A DNA stretch of 64,000 nucleotides from Rhodovastum sp963714255 (GCA_963714255.1 CAVQNU010000034.1:124001-188000); one strand, 5' to 3'; positions 42,346 through 51,175 are shown, numbered from the stretch's first letter. The notes: a model not told the origin generated them from the letters alone. Numbers and translations are program-made.

Positions 42346-43815
42346 TCACGGATGCGCCGCCAGAACGTGCTGCACCGCCGCACGTGCCGCCTCGGCATCG
42401 GAGGCATCCACGCCCAGCCAGTCGCCTTGTCCGGTATCGGCCGGGGCGGCGCGGCGCAGCACCTCGACATCGGCGTCCGAGGCGTCGCCGTGGCGCGCCG
42501 CCACCCGCGCCTCCAGCACCGCCAGCGGCGCCTGCAGCCAGACGCCGAGGAAATGGGCCCGCCCCGCCGCGCGGGCAACGTCGGTGCGGTCGGCGGGCGC
42601 GAGGAAGGTCGCATCGGCGATGGCGGCGTGCCCGGCGGCGGTGGCCTCGGCCACGCCGCGGACCAGCGCCGCCAGCACGCGGCGGCTGACCGGTTCGGCA
42701 TAGGCCGCGGGCGGCAGGCGCTGCTCCGGCGCGACGCCGTGCAGGCGCTTGCGGATTTCGTCGCTGCGCAGCACCAGCGCGCCGGGGGCGGCGCCAAGCT
42801 GCGGCGCCAGCGCGCGCGCGAGGGTGGATTTGCCGGTGCCCGGCAGCCCGCCCACCGCCACCACCACCGGCGGCTTCGGCTGCAAATAGGCCAGGGCGGC
42901 ATCGAAATAGCGCGCCGCCTCGGCCGGACGGCCGCGACTCGCCTCCACATGGGCGCGCACCATGGCGCGCAGCGACAGGAACGGCGGCAGACCGGCCACC
43001 AGGCCCACATCGCCGGTGCGGGCGACGTACCGGTTCAGCACCAGGTTGGCGGCTTGCCGGCCGGCGCGCACGTCCAGATCCATGAGCAGGAAGGCCAGAT
43101 CATAGCCGAGGTCGATGGTGGCGAGATCCTCATCGAACTCCAGCGCATCGAACGGCACCGGCCTGCCCTGCCAGAGGCAGATATTGCCCAGATGCAGGTC
43201 GCCATGGGCGCGGCGAACAAAGCCGCGCGTGGTGCGGTCGCGCAGCCAGGCTTCCCGTGCGGCGAGCGCGGCCAGCACCCCGGTCCGCCACTGGTGCACG
43301 CGCGCCTCCGGCAGGCCGGCTGCCAGCGCCGCCTGCACATTGCCCTCGGCCACCCTGGGCATCGCCGCCGCCTGGTCCTTGTCCACCGGCGCGAGCGCTG
43401 CGTGCCAGGCGGCGACCGAGTCGCCGAGCGCCGCCAGCATGGCGGGGTCCAGTCCGTCCGGCAGGCGGTTCTCCAGGAAATCCTCCGCCGGCACGCGGGC
43501 CATGCGCACCACCCAATCGACCGCCTCGCCCGCGCCGCCGAGCGCGAGCGTCCCGTCCGCGCGCCGCACCACCGGCACCACATCGCGATACAGGCCAGGT
43601 GCGGCGGCGCTGTTGAGGTCGAGCTCGCGCAACGCCGTCCGCCGCCGCTCGGCGAGATCGGTAAAATCCAGGAACGACAGCCGCACCGACTTGCGCAGCT
43701 TCCACACCGTGTCGGTGCCGAGGAACACGGCGGAGATATGCGTCTGCACCGGCGGCGCGCCGGCCAGCCTCTGCAGCAAAGCGGCGACCGGCGCCTGTTC
43801 GGGGGGGATCGCCAA
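42346..43815 (-). CDS. APH-like kinase domain fused to an AAA/P-loop kinase domain
   Basis: Protein of 489 aa. Residues 1-320 are an aminoglycoside-phosphotransferase-like fold: VFLGTDTVWKLRKSVRLSFL with the nucleotide-binding Lys, and the catalytic RRAHGDLHLGNICLW followed by FDALEFDEDLATIDLGYDL. Residues 325-489 are a P-loop domain with VAVGGLPGTGKSTLARALAP and DATFLAPADRTDVARAAGRA, as in gluconate-kinase-like or Zeta-toxin-like kinases. This two-domain architecture is a recognised conserved bacterial protein of unknown substrate, not an antibiotic resistance enzyme as far as I know. It starts 2 bp after pdxH. Confidence 0.87.
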   Translation of the reverse strand: MAIPPEQAPVAALLQRLAGAPPVQTHISAVFLGTDTVWKLRKSVRLSFLDFTDLAERRRTALRELDLNSAAAPGLYRDVVPVVRRADGTLALGGAGEAVDWVVRMARVPAEDFLENRLPDGLDPAMLAALGDSVAAWHAALAPVDKDQAAAMPRVAEGNVQAALAAGLPEARVHQWRTGVLAALAAREAWLRDRTTRGFVRRAHGDLHLGNICLWQGRPVPFDALEFDEDLATIDLGYDLAFLLMDLDVRAGRQAANLVLNRYVARTGDVGLVAGLPPFLSLRAMVRAHVEASRGRPAEAARYFDAALAYLQPKPPVVVAVGGLPGTGKSTLARALAPQLGAAPGALVLRSDEIRKRLHGVAPEQRLPPAAYAEPVSRRVLAALVRGVAEATAAGHAAIADATFLAPADRTDVARAAGRAHFLGVWLQAPLAVLEARVAARHGDASDADVEVLRRAAPADTGQGDWLGVDASDAEAARAAVQHVLAAHP

Positions 43816-43817
43816 GG

Positions 43818-44393
43818 TTATGGATACAGCTTCATGGTGTCCCAGCCGGTCGGCGTACGCTGATACACGGCGCGGTCGTGCAGGCGGAACGGCATGTCCT
43901 GCCAGAACTCGAACCGCGCCGGCACCACCCGATAGCCCGACCAGAACGGCGGGCGGGGAATGTCATCGCCCAGATAAGTGGCCTCGTACTTGGCCACCCG
44001 CATCAGCAACGCGCCGCGGCCCGGCAGCGGACGCGACTGCTCGGACGCCCAGGCGCCGATGCGCGACAGGCGCGCGCGCGACGCATAGTAGGCATCCGCC
44101 TCGGCGTCCGACACATCCTCCACCGCGCCCTCGATGCGCACCTGGCGGCGCAGGCTTTTCCAATGGAACAACAGGGCGGCGCGGGGGTTGGCGTTCAGCT
44201 CGCCGCCCTTGCGGCTTTCCTTGTTGGTGTAGAAGACGAAGCCGCGCGAGTCCCACTCCTTCAGCAGCACCATGCGCGCCGAGGGGCTTCCGTCCGGGGT
44301 GGCGGTGGCGAGCGCCATGGCGTTGGGATCGTTCGGTTCCGACCGTTCGGCTTCGGCGAACCAGGCGCGGAACAGGTCGAACGGGTCGGACAT
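43818..44393 (-). CDS. pdxH: Pyridoxine/pyridoxamine 5'-phosphate oxidase
   Basis: FMN-dependent enzyme of 191 aa that makes pyridoxal 5'-phosphate, the last step of vitamin B6 synthesis and salvage. Characteristic segments are MALATATPDGSPSARMVLLK, the FMN-binding FVFYTNKESRKGGELNANPR, and AALLFHWKSLRRQVRIEGAV. A C-terminal signature lies near FWQDMPFRLHDRAVYQRTPT. The start MSDPFDLFRAW at 44393 is the natural one; the in-frame extension upstream is repeat F. It heads the run with the APH-AAA, uspA, marR and pirin genes and is divergent from fabI. Confidence 0.95.
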   Translation of the reverse strand: MSDPFDLFRAWFAEAERSEPNDPNAMALATATPDGSPSARMVLLKEWDSRGFVFYTNKESRKGGELNANPRAALLFHWKSLRRQVRIEGAVEDVSDAEADAYYASRARLSRIGAWASEQSRPLPGRGALLMRVAKYEATYLGDDIPRPPFWSGYRVVPARFEFWQDMPFRLHDRAVYQRTPTGWDTMKLYP

Positions 44394-44420
44394 GGGTGGG
44401 ATTTTCTCCGGGCGACGGAA

Positions 44421-44558
44421 AGGAAGAAAGCAAGGCCAGGGCTCTGCCCTGGACCCGCCAAGGGGCAGTGGCCCCTTGGAACCCATTACTTAAGGTGCGG
44501 GGTCCAGGGGTCCACCGACCCCTGGCGGGTCCAGGGCAGAGCCCTGGCCTTCCTTCCT
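44421..44558. repeat. Dispersed palindromic repeat, copy F (full)
   Basis: Full-length copy: arm AAGGCCAGGGCTCTGCCCTG, inner dyad AAGGGGCAGTGGCCCCTTGG, centre GGAACCCATTACTTAAGG, second dyad CCAGGGGTCCACCGACCCCTGG, closing arm CAGGGCAGAGCCCTGGCCTT. It stands between the divergent pdxH and fabI starts, so terminator function cannot explain it here. Confidence 0.88.
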
Positions 44559-44627
44559 ACCTTGCCCGACCACCCACGCATGTGTCACCACGCACGAGCA
44601 ATGACGACAGAATCCAGGATACCGCAC

Positions 44628-45470
44628 ATGCACCAGGTCGACAACGCAGTCGCGCCCGCCAAGGGCGCGCTGATGAAGGGCCGCCGCGGCCTGATCATGG
44701 GTGTGGCAAACGACCGCTCGCTGGGCTGGGGCATCGCCGCGGCCTGTGCCGCACAAGGGGCCGAGCTGGCCTTCACCTACCAGGGCGAGGCGCTGGAGCG
44801 GCGGGTGCGCCCGCTGGCGGCCAGCGTCGGCAGCGACATACTGATGCCCTGCGACGTGGCCGAAGACGCCAGCATCGACGCCGCCTTCGCCGCCCTGGCC
44901 GAGCGCTGGGACGGGCTGGATTTCCTGGTGCACGCCATCGGCTTCGCCGACAAGCAGTACCTGCGCGGCCGCTATGTGGATACCCCGCGCGAGGCGTTCC
45001 TGCAGGCGCTCGACATTTCCTGCTTCAGCTTCACCGCCGCGGCGCGGCGGGCGGCGGCGATGATGCGGCCCGGCGGGGCGATGCTGACGCTGACCTATAT
45101 GGGCGCCGAGCGCTGGACGCCGCACTACAACGTGATGGGCGTCGCCAAGGCGGCTCTGGAGGCCTCGGTGCGCTATCTGGCGGCCGATCTCGGGCCGGAC
45201 AATGTGCGGGTGAACGCCATCAGCGCGGGGCCGATTCGCACCCTGGCGGCCAGCGGGATCGGCGATTTCCGGTATATTCTCAAGTGGAACCAGTTCAACG
45301 CGCCGCTGCGCCGCAACGTCACCATCGAGGACGTGGGCGGGGCGGGCGTGTATCTGCTGTCGGACCTGTCGTCGGGGGTGACCGGCGAGGTACACCATGT
45401 GGATAGCGGCTACCATATCCAGGGCATGAAGAACCCGGACGCGCCTGATTTCACCCTGACCAACGACTAA
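44628..45470 (+). CDS. fabI: Enoyl-[acyl-carrier-protein] reductase (NADH)
   Basis: Short-chain dehydrogenase of 280 aa that carries out the last reduction of each fatty-acid elongation cycle. The cofactor segment GRRGLIMGVANDRSLGWGIA is the FabI form of the Rossmann motif. LVHAIGFADKQYLRGRYVDT is conserved, and the catalytic YNVMGVAKAALEASVRYLA has the Tyr-x6-Lys pair of FabI. AGPIRTLAASGIGDF follows, the substrate-binding loop targeted by triclosan-type inhibitors. The ATG at 44628 has AGGA nine bases upstream; an ATG at 44601 is an alternative. Followed by a large inverted repeat and then aroC. Confidence 0.95.
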   Translation: MHQVDNAVAPAKGALMKGRRGLIMGVANDRSLGWGIAAACAAQGAELAFTYQGEALERRVRPLAASVGSDILMPCDVAEDASIDAAFAALAERWDGLDFLVHAIGFADKQYLRGRYVDTPREAFLQALDISCFSFTAAARRAAAMMRPGGAMLTLTYMGAERWTPHYNVMGVAKAALEASVRYLAADLGPDNVRVNAISAGPIRTLAASGIGDFRYILKWNQFNAPLRRNVTIEDVGGAGVYLLSDLSSGVTGEVHHVDSGYHIQGMKNPDAPDFTLTND

Positions 45471-45480
45471 ACGGAAAACT

Positions 45481-45584
45481 CCCCCTCCCCTTGAGGGAGG
45501 GGGCTGGGGGGAGGGGTGCCAGCCGCACGGGCGCCGGTGCCGGCCCGCCCCCTCCCCCCGGCCCCCTCCCTCAAGGGGAGGGGG
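45481..45584. repeat. Large inverted repeat between fabI and aroC
   Basis: Two 36-nt arms at 45481-45516 and 45549-45584 are inverted copies with one mismatch, which would be a G-U pair in RNA, around a 32-nt spacer. Each arm also contains the small palindrome CCCCTCCC-TTGA-GGGAGGGG. An A-run follows the right arm. It could end the fabI transcript, or be a MITE-like element; this sequence type is frequent in alphaproteobacterial genomes. Confidence 0.8.
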
Positions 45585-45636
45585 AAAAGAAATCCGCCGG
45601 TTTGCTCCGCCACGGCGGGCCGGGACGGTCCAGACC

Positions 45637-46740
45637 ATGTCGCACAACAGCTTCGGCCACCTGTTCCGCGTCACCACCTGGGGGGAAAGCCACGGGCCGG
45701 CGATCGGCTGTGTGGTGGATGGCTGCCCGCCTCGCCTGGCGCTGTCGGAAGTCGATATCCAGCCCTGGCTGGACCGCCGCCGACCCGGCCAGTCGCGCTT
45801 CACCACCCAGCGGCAGGAGCCGGACCGGGTGCGCATCCTGTCCGGCGTGTTCGGGGGGCTGACCACCGGCACCCCGATCGCGCTGCAGATCGACAATGTC
45901 GACCAGCGCTCGAAGGATTATGGCGACATCGCCGAACGCTTCCGCCCCGGCCATGCCGACCTCACCTACGAACTGAAATACGGCATCCGGGATTATCGCG
46001 GCGGCGGGCGCAGCTCGGCGCGCGAGACGGCGATGCGGGTGGCCGCCGGGGCGGTGGCGCGGCTGGTGCTGGGGGCGCGCGTGCGCATCCGCGCCGCACT
46101 CGTGCAAATGGGACCGCACGGCATCGACCGCACAAGCTGGGACTGGGACGCGGTGGCGGCGAACCCGTTCTTCTGCCCCGACCCCGCCGCCGCGGTGCTT
46201 TGGGAAACCTACCTGGACGGCGTGCGCAAATCCGGCTCGTCCTGCGGCGCGGTGGTCGAAGTGGTGGCCGAGGGCGTGCCGCCGGGGCTGGGCGCGCCGG
46301 TCTACGGGAAGCTCGACGCCGATCTCGCCGCCGCGCTGATGAGCATCAACGCGGTGAAAGGGGTGGAAATCGGCGATGGATTCGCCGTGGCCGGGCTGAC
46401 TGGCGAGACCAATGCCGATGAGATGCGCATGCGCGACGGCGTGGTGGAATTCGCCTCCAACCACGCGGGCGGCATCCTGGGCGGGATTTCCACCGGCCAG
46501 ACGGTGGTGGCGCGGTTCGCGGTGAAGCCGACCAGCTCCATCCTCGCCCCGCGCGCCAGCGTGGACCGGCAGGGCAACGAGGTCGCGGTGAGCACCAAGG
46601 GGCGGCACGATCCTTGCGTGGGCATCCGCGCCGTGCCGGTGGGCGAGGCCATGGTCGCCTGCGTCCTGGCCGATCACCTGCTGCGGCACCGCGCCCAGAA
46701 CCCGGACGCGCCGGACACGGCGCGGCTTCCCTGCCCCTGA
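45637..46740 (+). CDS. aroC: Chorismate synthase
   Basis: Enzyme of 367 aa that converts EPSP to chorismate with reduced FMN, the end of the shikimate pathway. All three family signatures are visible: GHLFRVTTWGESHGPAIGCV at the start, then ADLTYELKYGIRDYRGGGRS followed by SARETAMRVAAGAVAR, and RHDPCVGIRAVPVGEAMVAC near the end. Length is typical. No overlap with neighbours; the large inverted repeat lies 52 bp upstream. Confidence 0.97.
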   Translation: MSHNSFGHLFRVTTWGESHGPAIGCVVDGCPPRLALSEVDIQPWLDRRRPGQSRFTTQRQEPDRVRILSGVFGGLTTGTPIALQIDNVDQRSKDYGDIAERFRPGHADLTYELKYGIRDYRGGGRSSARETAMRVAAGAVARLVLGARVRIRAALVQMGPHGIDRTSWDWDAVAANPFFCPDPAAAVLWETYLDGVRKSGSSCGAVVEVVAEGVPPGLGAPVYGKLDADLAAALMSINAVKGVEIGDGFAVAGLTGETNADEMRMRDGVVEFASNHAGGILGGISTGQTVVARFAVKPTSSILAPRASVDRQGNEVAVSTKGRHDPCVGIRAVPVGEAMVACVLADHLLRHRAQNPDAPDTARLPCP

Positions 46741-46892
46741 TCTGCCTATTGTTTGGGCAACCGCATGGATTGCATGTTTTTAAGGTCAAAAAATACAGGA
46801 CTTGGGCGGTCCTCTCTCGACCTTGGGGGGATTTCCATGCGATCAGGCAAGCAGGCGCCTTCCCGCGACACGCGAACAAGATCGAGGACGGC

Positions 46893-48095
46893 ATGACCGC
46901 TGCCAATGAACCGCTCCCCCTTCCCTCTCTCGACGCCTTCGTCAACCTGGTCGGTGCGCGGCTGTGGCGCAGCCGGCTGGCCGCCATCGAAGCAGCGGTG
47001 GCGCAGGGGCAGCGGCAGGGCCAGGCGGCGCTGCAGAAGCACGCCGTGGAAGTGACCATCGAGCGGATGCGCCGGCGTGCCATCCGTTTGCCGGGCACGG
47101 GGGAGCGGCATATGGCGGCGGTGGCCGCCGAGGCGGTGCGCACCCATCGCGGCCTGTCACGCCCCGGACGCGAGCGGCTGCGCGCGGCGCTGCGCGCGGG
47201 GCTGGCGGAGGGCGGCACGCTGATGCCGATCTTTCACCTGCTGCGCACCGCCGCAATGCAGCGCGAGCGCGGCTTCACCGTACGGTTTTCCGGGTTCGAG
47301 GACGACGCGCCGTTCGACCTGCTGCTGTCGCGCCACGGCGTCGAGGCGGAACTGGCCTGCGACACGGTGTCGGCCGAGGCGGGCCGCGACGTGCATCGCG
47401 GCGCCTGGGTCCGGCTGGTGGACCGCATCGACCCGGATTTGCAGACCTGGCTGGCGGCGCATCCCGGCCGCTATTTGCTGAAGCTGACCCTGCCGCAGGG
47501 CCTGCGCGAAGATGGCGCGCCGGACCGGCTTGCGGAGCTGCACCAGCGCATCCGCACCATGCTGGAGGGCAGCCGCCGGGCCGACCACGACGAGGCGGCG
47601 GTGCTGCGGCTGGACCCGCTGATGCTCGCCGCCGCGCAGGCCGACGAGAACGGGCTGCTGTCATCCCTGCGGCGCGAGTTCGGCCACGAGGCGCATCTGG
47701 CGGTGACCGCGGCGGGGCGCGGCGTGTTCGTGCTGGCGGCACGCGCCGGGCGGGAGAACGAGGTGGCGGTGGCGATTCGCCGGCGCATGGCCGCGGTGGC
47801 GCCGGCGCGGCTGACCGGGGAGCGGCCGGGCATTCTGGCGATGTTCATCGAAGACACCGACCGGCTGGAATGGCGGCATCTGCGCGACAAGCTGGAACTG
47901 GAGGGCGAGGCGCGGCAGTTCCTGACCCTGCCGGAGGCGCGGCGGGTGGTGGCGGTGACCTGCGTCTCGCGGCTGGAGTTGTTCGGCGCGGGCGTGCCCG
48001 ACGCGGCGCCGGATGGAGAGCTTCGGTTTCGCAATCCTTCGCACCCGGCCGCGCGGACGGCGGCGCTGGCGCCGGCGGTGATGTCCTCGGTGTAA
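46893..48095 (+). CDS. Uncharacterised protein of 400 aa
   Basis: No family recognised. From the ATG at 46893 (GAGGA upstream) the protein reads MTAANEPLPLPSLDAFVNLV. It has no signal peptide or membrane helix, so it is probably cytoplasmic. The N-terminal 140 residues are helical and Arg-rich (RRRAIRLPGTGERHMAAVAA). The central part looks nuclease-like in layout: FTVRFSGFEDDAPFDLLLSR and HGVEAELACDTVSAEAGRDV recall PD-(D/E)xK proteins (Asp, then Glu in VEAELACD), but no Lys follows in the usual place. The C-terminal part (FIEDTDRLEWRHLRDKLELE) is mixed alpha/beta. Codon use agrees with the neighbours, so it is a resident gene. Confidence 0.7.
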   Translation: MTAANEPLPLPSLDAFVNLVGARLWRSRLAAIEAAVAQGQRQGQAALQKHAVEVTIERMRRRAIRLPGTGERHMAAVAAEAVRTHRGLSRPGRERLRAALRAGLAEGGTLMPIFHLLRTAAMQRERGFTVRFSGFEDDAPFDLLLSRHGVEAELACDTVSAEAGRDVHRGAWVRLVDRIDPDLQTWLAAHPGRYLLKLTLPQGLREDGAPDRLAELHQRIRTMLEGSRRADHDEAAVLRLDPLMLAAAQADENGLLSSLRREFGHEAHLAVTAAGRGVFVLAARAGRENEVAVAIRRRMAAVAPARLTGERPGILAMFIEDTDRLEWRHLRDKLELEGEARQFLTLPEARRVVAVTCVSRLELFGAGVPDAAPDGELRFRNPSHPAARTAALAPAVMSSV

Positions 48096-48227
48096 CAAAA
48101 ATCACATTAATGTTACGAGCCGAATCGGCTTCGGGGCGGTCCGGCCTGGGTGTGTGGCGCGAACTGCCATTGACCGGCCATGATTGCGGTACTGTATCAA
48201 GGCCGCGACGATGGCAGGAGCGCGCCG

Positions 48228-48383
48228 ATGACCGACACCGACTATGCCCGCAAACTGAACGAAGTTGACCGGTTGCTGAACGACCCGGACGTGAAGATGG
48301 AACCGGCGCTGGTGTGGTCGCTGCTGGCGGAGATTGCGCAGCGGGACGCGGCGGTTGCGGGGGCGGCGCGGGCGGGGGAGTAG
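48228..48383 (+). CDS. Small uncharacterised protein
   Basis: Protein of 51 aa: MTDTDYARKLNEVDRLLNDP followed by a helical stretch with EPALVWSLLAEIAQRDAA. A GCAGGAG site stands seven bases before the ATG, and third-position GC matches real genes. Probably a small helical cytoplasmic protein; I believe similar short proteins occur in related genomes but cannot verify that. No neighbour suggests its role. Confidence 0.6.
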   Translation: MTDTDYARKLNEVDRLLNDPDVKMEPALVWSLLAEIAQRDAAVAGAARAGE

Positions 48384-48518
48384 GCGGGGGTGAGAGGGGG
48401 TTTGCGCGCCTCTTTCCAAGAGGACGGGCCGTGCTGGTCGGCGAACGCGCATTATGGAAAGATGGGCCAGAAGCTTGCGCAAGCTCTACCTTTCGCAAAG
48501 CGCGAAAGCTGCCTTATT

Positions 48519-49244
48519 TCAATTGGCCTTTGCACGAGGACGTCTGTCAAATTCTGCTAGCGGCGTGTATGTAAACGTGACAGGACGATTGTCCTGTGGT
48601 GCAGAGTAGCACATACGGATGCTGAACGTTACGTCTGGGCGCGATGGGCGATTCCGGCGCTGCAGCTCTCCAAACCAAAATGGCCCGAAAACAGCTCCGC
48701 TTCGATCGGGTGCTACGCGCATGTTCATACGTGGGATTGTAAACGGCAGGCCTTCAACGTCTTTCCGAAGGAATTCCATCGAATGTATGAAGAACTCGAC
48801 GCACATTCGAGAGTCGGATGAGAAATTATCATCTGGAATTGGAGAGATTAGCGCAGCTTGATGCCACAATTTTCTCTGAAATTGTTTCACAAGAGGCTTC
48901 GCATAAACGAAGGGTACACCGATGAAAGTGAAAATATGAGTGATCGGAATTAGGGAAAGATTATCAAGCATGTCCCATATAGGTGAAATGTCGAACCTAA
49001 TGTGATCGGTGTGGCTGGTGATATGCATTCGCAAGTCTGCTGGAACAGAAAGGTGGTCGGCCCCCTTAATTTCCTCAAATGATCCATCGGTGTGAATCAA
49101 TATCGGGTTCTACCCGAGGGAGATCATTGGGAAAGCGTTTCTTATGTCTATTGCCAGGAATTTCCGAGCGCCGGGTAGATCGCCGTGAATGAAGGCAACA
49201 ATACCATCTTTCAGCTTGGCCGGTGGAGGCGAAGAGTTGGTCAT
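48519..49244 (-). pseudogene. AT-rich gene of unknown function interrupted by an in-frame TAG
   Basis: From an ATG at 49244 the frame reads MTNSSPPPAKLKDGIVAFIH, then FLAIDIRNAFPMISLG, followed by a TAG at 49110-49112. It continues without any shift as NPILIHTDGSFEEIKGADHL through to 48519. The downstream part (193 codons from a TTG at 49100) has PADLRMHITSHTDHIRFDIS and FDISPIWDMLDNLSLIPITH. Together they make about 241 codons. Codon use is AT-richer than the surroundings, matching the FkbM gene at 49.7 kb and suggesting a transferred segment. I do not recognise the product. A sequencing error at the TAG is possible, but a nonsense mutation is the simplest reading. Confidence 0.6.
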
Positions 49245-49247
49245 GGG

Positions 49248-49433
49248 CTAAACCTCGACATCGGTACTATGGGACAATTTATAGCTCCGCGCTATGTCCC
49301 GCGCAGGCTCGCCGGCATCACGGCGGCATAGCGCCTCCTTGGTCTGGTGCGGCGTCATCTTCGGCGGGCGGCCGATCTTCACCCCGTTGGCAATGGCGAG
49401 CTTGGAGCCTTCGCCGGTGCGGGCGCGGATCAT
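49248..49433 (-). pseudogene. C-terminal fragment of a serine recombinase (resolvase/invertase)
   Basis: IRARTGEGSKLAIANGVKIG, then RPPKMTPHQTKEALCRRDAG and ARDIARSYKLSHST match the end of Tn3-type resolvases: the linker after the catalytic domain and the C-terminal helix-turn-helix. The catalytic Ser domain is absent; the sequence upstream in this frame is unrelated. A transposon remnant. The rest of 49434-49680 contains no recognisable gene, although a GTTACGTTAGTCGTTATC stretch precedes the FkbM gene. Confidence 0.75.
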
Positions 49434-49680
49434 TTTCCCTTCAACCCCGCCGCCGCCCGGGGCAGGATCAGATTTAGGCAGCCGTGCAACGTCGTGGTGT
49501 CAGCCAAGGTGTCGCCGAGGGTCCGGCTGTTTTCGGCCGAACCAAGCAACGCCACCCGGCGCGTTGCGCGGATGGGGCATGCGCGGATTTGTTTGAATTC
49601 CTGGGCGAAAGTGTTACGTTAGTCGTTATCTGTCAGGAATGTCCCGTCGTAAACACAACCCGACCATCATGAGGTAAGAA

Positions 49681-50541
49681 ATGGCCCGCGCTGTAGGAGT
49701 TATTCTTGATGCCCTTAAGAAGAGCGTTGGTCCGCAGGAGATTCAGGCGCTTGCCGTGTCCTTAATGAAAAATCGGAACGAGTGGGGCGAACAGGCGCTT
49801 GCGCTGTTTTGCCGGACGTATCTGAATGCGTATAATAATTTTAACTATGATATCAATAGCAATGGCGAAACGATGCTGATGGATCGGTTGCGGATTCTGT
49901 CTCTGAAAACGGTGTTCGATGTTGGTGCAAATATTGGTGACTGGTCATTAAGCGCCAATGCCCATTTTCCTTTGGCGAGGATCTATGCGTTTGAACTCGT
50001 TCCGACCACTTATTCTTACGCGGCCACCCGGCTTGCCGGACTGTCTAACATCTCAGTTCACAACTTTGGGTTATCAGACCGCGATGATTCAATTGATGTC
50101 AACGTCTATTCTGCCTGCAGCCCGTTATCATCCATATTCGAATATCCGCACGGTACAGCAACGAAAATAAAGTGCCCAGTAAGACGAGCCGATAATTTTA
50201 TCAGACGACACGGAATCAATCATTTAGATTTTTTGAAAGTCGATGTCGAAGGGGCAGAAAAACTCGTGTTTGACGGATTCGGTGAATTTCTCTCTGGAGA
50301 TTTTATCGATACAATCCAATTTGAATACGGAAAAATTAGTATAATTAATCATATTCTTCTGCGTGATTACTATTCGTTTCTTTATGAAAGAGGTTTTAGC
50401 GTTGGAAAATTATACCCGGATTGTGTCGAATTCCGAGATTACACTTTGGATGACGAAGACTTTCTCGGTCCGAATTATGTCGCCGTTTCCAACAAGCGGC
50501 GCGATCTCATTGAGATGCTGAAGCACAGTTCGCCAAAGTAG
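49681..50541 (+). CDS. FkbM-family methyltransferase
   Basis: SAM-dependent methyltransferase of 286 aa. The SAM motif is KTVFDVGANIGDWSLSANAH, followed by ARIYAFELVPTTYSYAATRL with the acidic ribose-binding Glu. The family motif near the middle reads HLDFLKVDVEGAEKLVFDGF. Such enzymes usually O-methylate sugars of surface polysaccharides or lipids. Base composition is clearly lower in GC than the neighbours, with many AAT, ATA and TTA codons, which indicates horizontal transfer along with the pseudogene at 48.5 kb. No glycosyltransferase genes are adjacent, so it may be an orphan of a lost polysaccharide locus. Repeat G starts at its stop codon. Confidence 0.9.
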   Translation: MARAVGVILDALKKSVGPQEIQALAVSLMKNRNEWGEQALALFCRTYLNAYNNFNYDINSNGETMLMDRLRILSLKTVFDVGANIGDWSLSANAHFPLARIYAFELVPTTYSYAATRLAGLSNISVHNFGLSDRDDSIDVNVYSACSPLSSIFEYPHGTATKIKCPVRRADNFIRRHGINHLDFLKVDVEGAEKLVFDGFGEFLSGDFIDTIQFEYGKISIINHILLRDYYSFLYERGFSVGKLYPDCVEFRDYTLDDEDFLGPNYVAVSNKRRDLIEMLKHSSPK

Positions 50542-50600
50542 CGGGGTCAAGGGGGCCACTGCCCCCTTGCGGGTCCAGGGCAGAGCCCTGGCCTTCCTTG
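50541..50600. repeat. Dispersed palindromic repeat, copy G (half element)
   Basis: GGGGTCAAGGGGGCCACTGC and GGTCCAGGGCAGAGCCCTGG, identical in order to the right half of copy B. It lies between the convergent FkbM and GNAT 3' ends. Confidence 0.85.
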
Positions 50601-50602
50601 CC

Positions 50603-51175
50603 TCAACTCGCCGAAGAAGCCGCCTGCTCCAGCTTCTCCGTGCTAGGCCAAACATAAGCCATCTGCACCACCGACGTACCGCCCACCCGCACCGTCGCCT
50701 CCGCCGCCACGCGCCCGCCCAGGCGTTCGTAAAACCAGCGGCTCGGGTTCTCCCGCAGCACCCACACGAAGGCCGATTTGCAGCCCGACGCCGCCAGATG
50801 CGCCGCCGCCACCCGCATCAACCGCCGGCCGAGGCCGCGCTCGCGCCAGTCGTCCAGCACGTACAGCGTTTCGATCTCGCCCTCGCCCAGCCCGCTCTGG
50901 CTGCCGGCGAACTGGCGCGCGGGGCCGCCGGTGACAAACCCCACCACCCGCGGCGGCCCGCCCGCGGGCCCCACGTCCAGGCCGGAGGCGGTCGCCACGT
51001 GCACGCCCAGACCGTTGCGGATCGCCGAATCATAATGCGCCGCCTGCCGGCGCACCGACAGGCGGGCGAGAAACTCATCAGGCAATATTCCCGGATAGGT
51101 GCTGCGCCAGGCCGCCACATGCACCGCCCCGATGGCGGCGGCGTCGGAGGAACGGGCGCGCCTTATGGCAATCAT
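50603..51175 (-). CDS. GNAT-family N-acetyltransferase
   Basis: Acetyl-CoA-dependent acyltransferase of 190 aa. IRRARSSDAAAIGAVHVAAW and STYPGILPDEFLARLSVRRQ form the N-terminal part. The acetyl-CoA loop is in LYVLDDWRERGLGRRLMRVA (R-x-x-G-L-G-R), and RENPSRWFYERLGGRVAAEA is the typical motif B region. The substrate is unknown. Its start overlaps the rsmB stop by 4 bp. The 3' end abuts repeat G, which may encode none of the protein here. Confidence 0.92.
   Translation of the reverse strand: MIAIRRARSSDAAAIGAVHVAAWRSTYPGILPDEFLARLSVRRQAAHYDSAIRNGLGVHVATASGLDVGPAGGPPRVVGFVTGGPARQFAGSQSGLGEGEIETLYVLDDWRERGLGRRLMRVAAAHLAASGCKSAFVWVLRENPSRWFYERLGGRVAAEATVRVGGTSVVQMAYVWPSTEKLEQAASSAS

Noticed and set aside
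42346..43815. Aminoglycoside resistance gene.
   Set aside because: The APH-like fold is fused to a P-loop kinase domain in a conserved housekeeping context beside pdxH; nothing indicates antibiotic modification.
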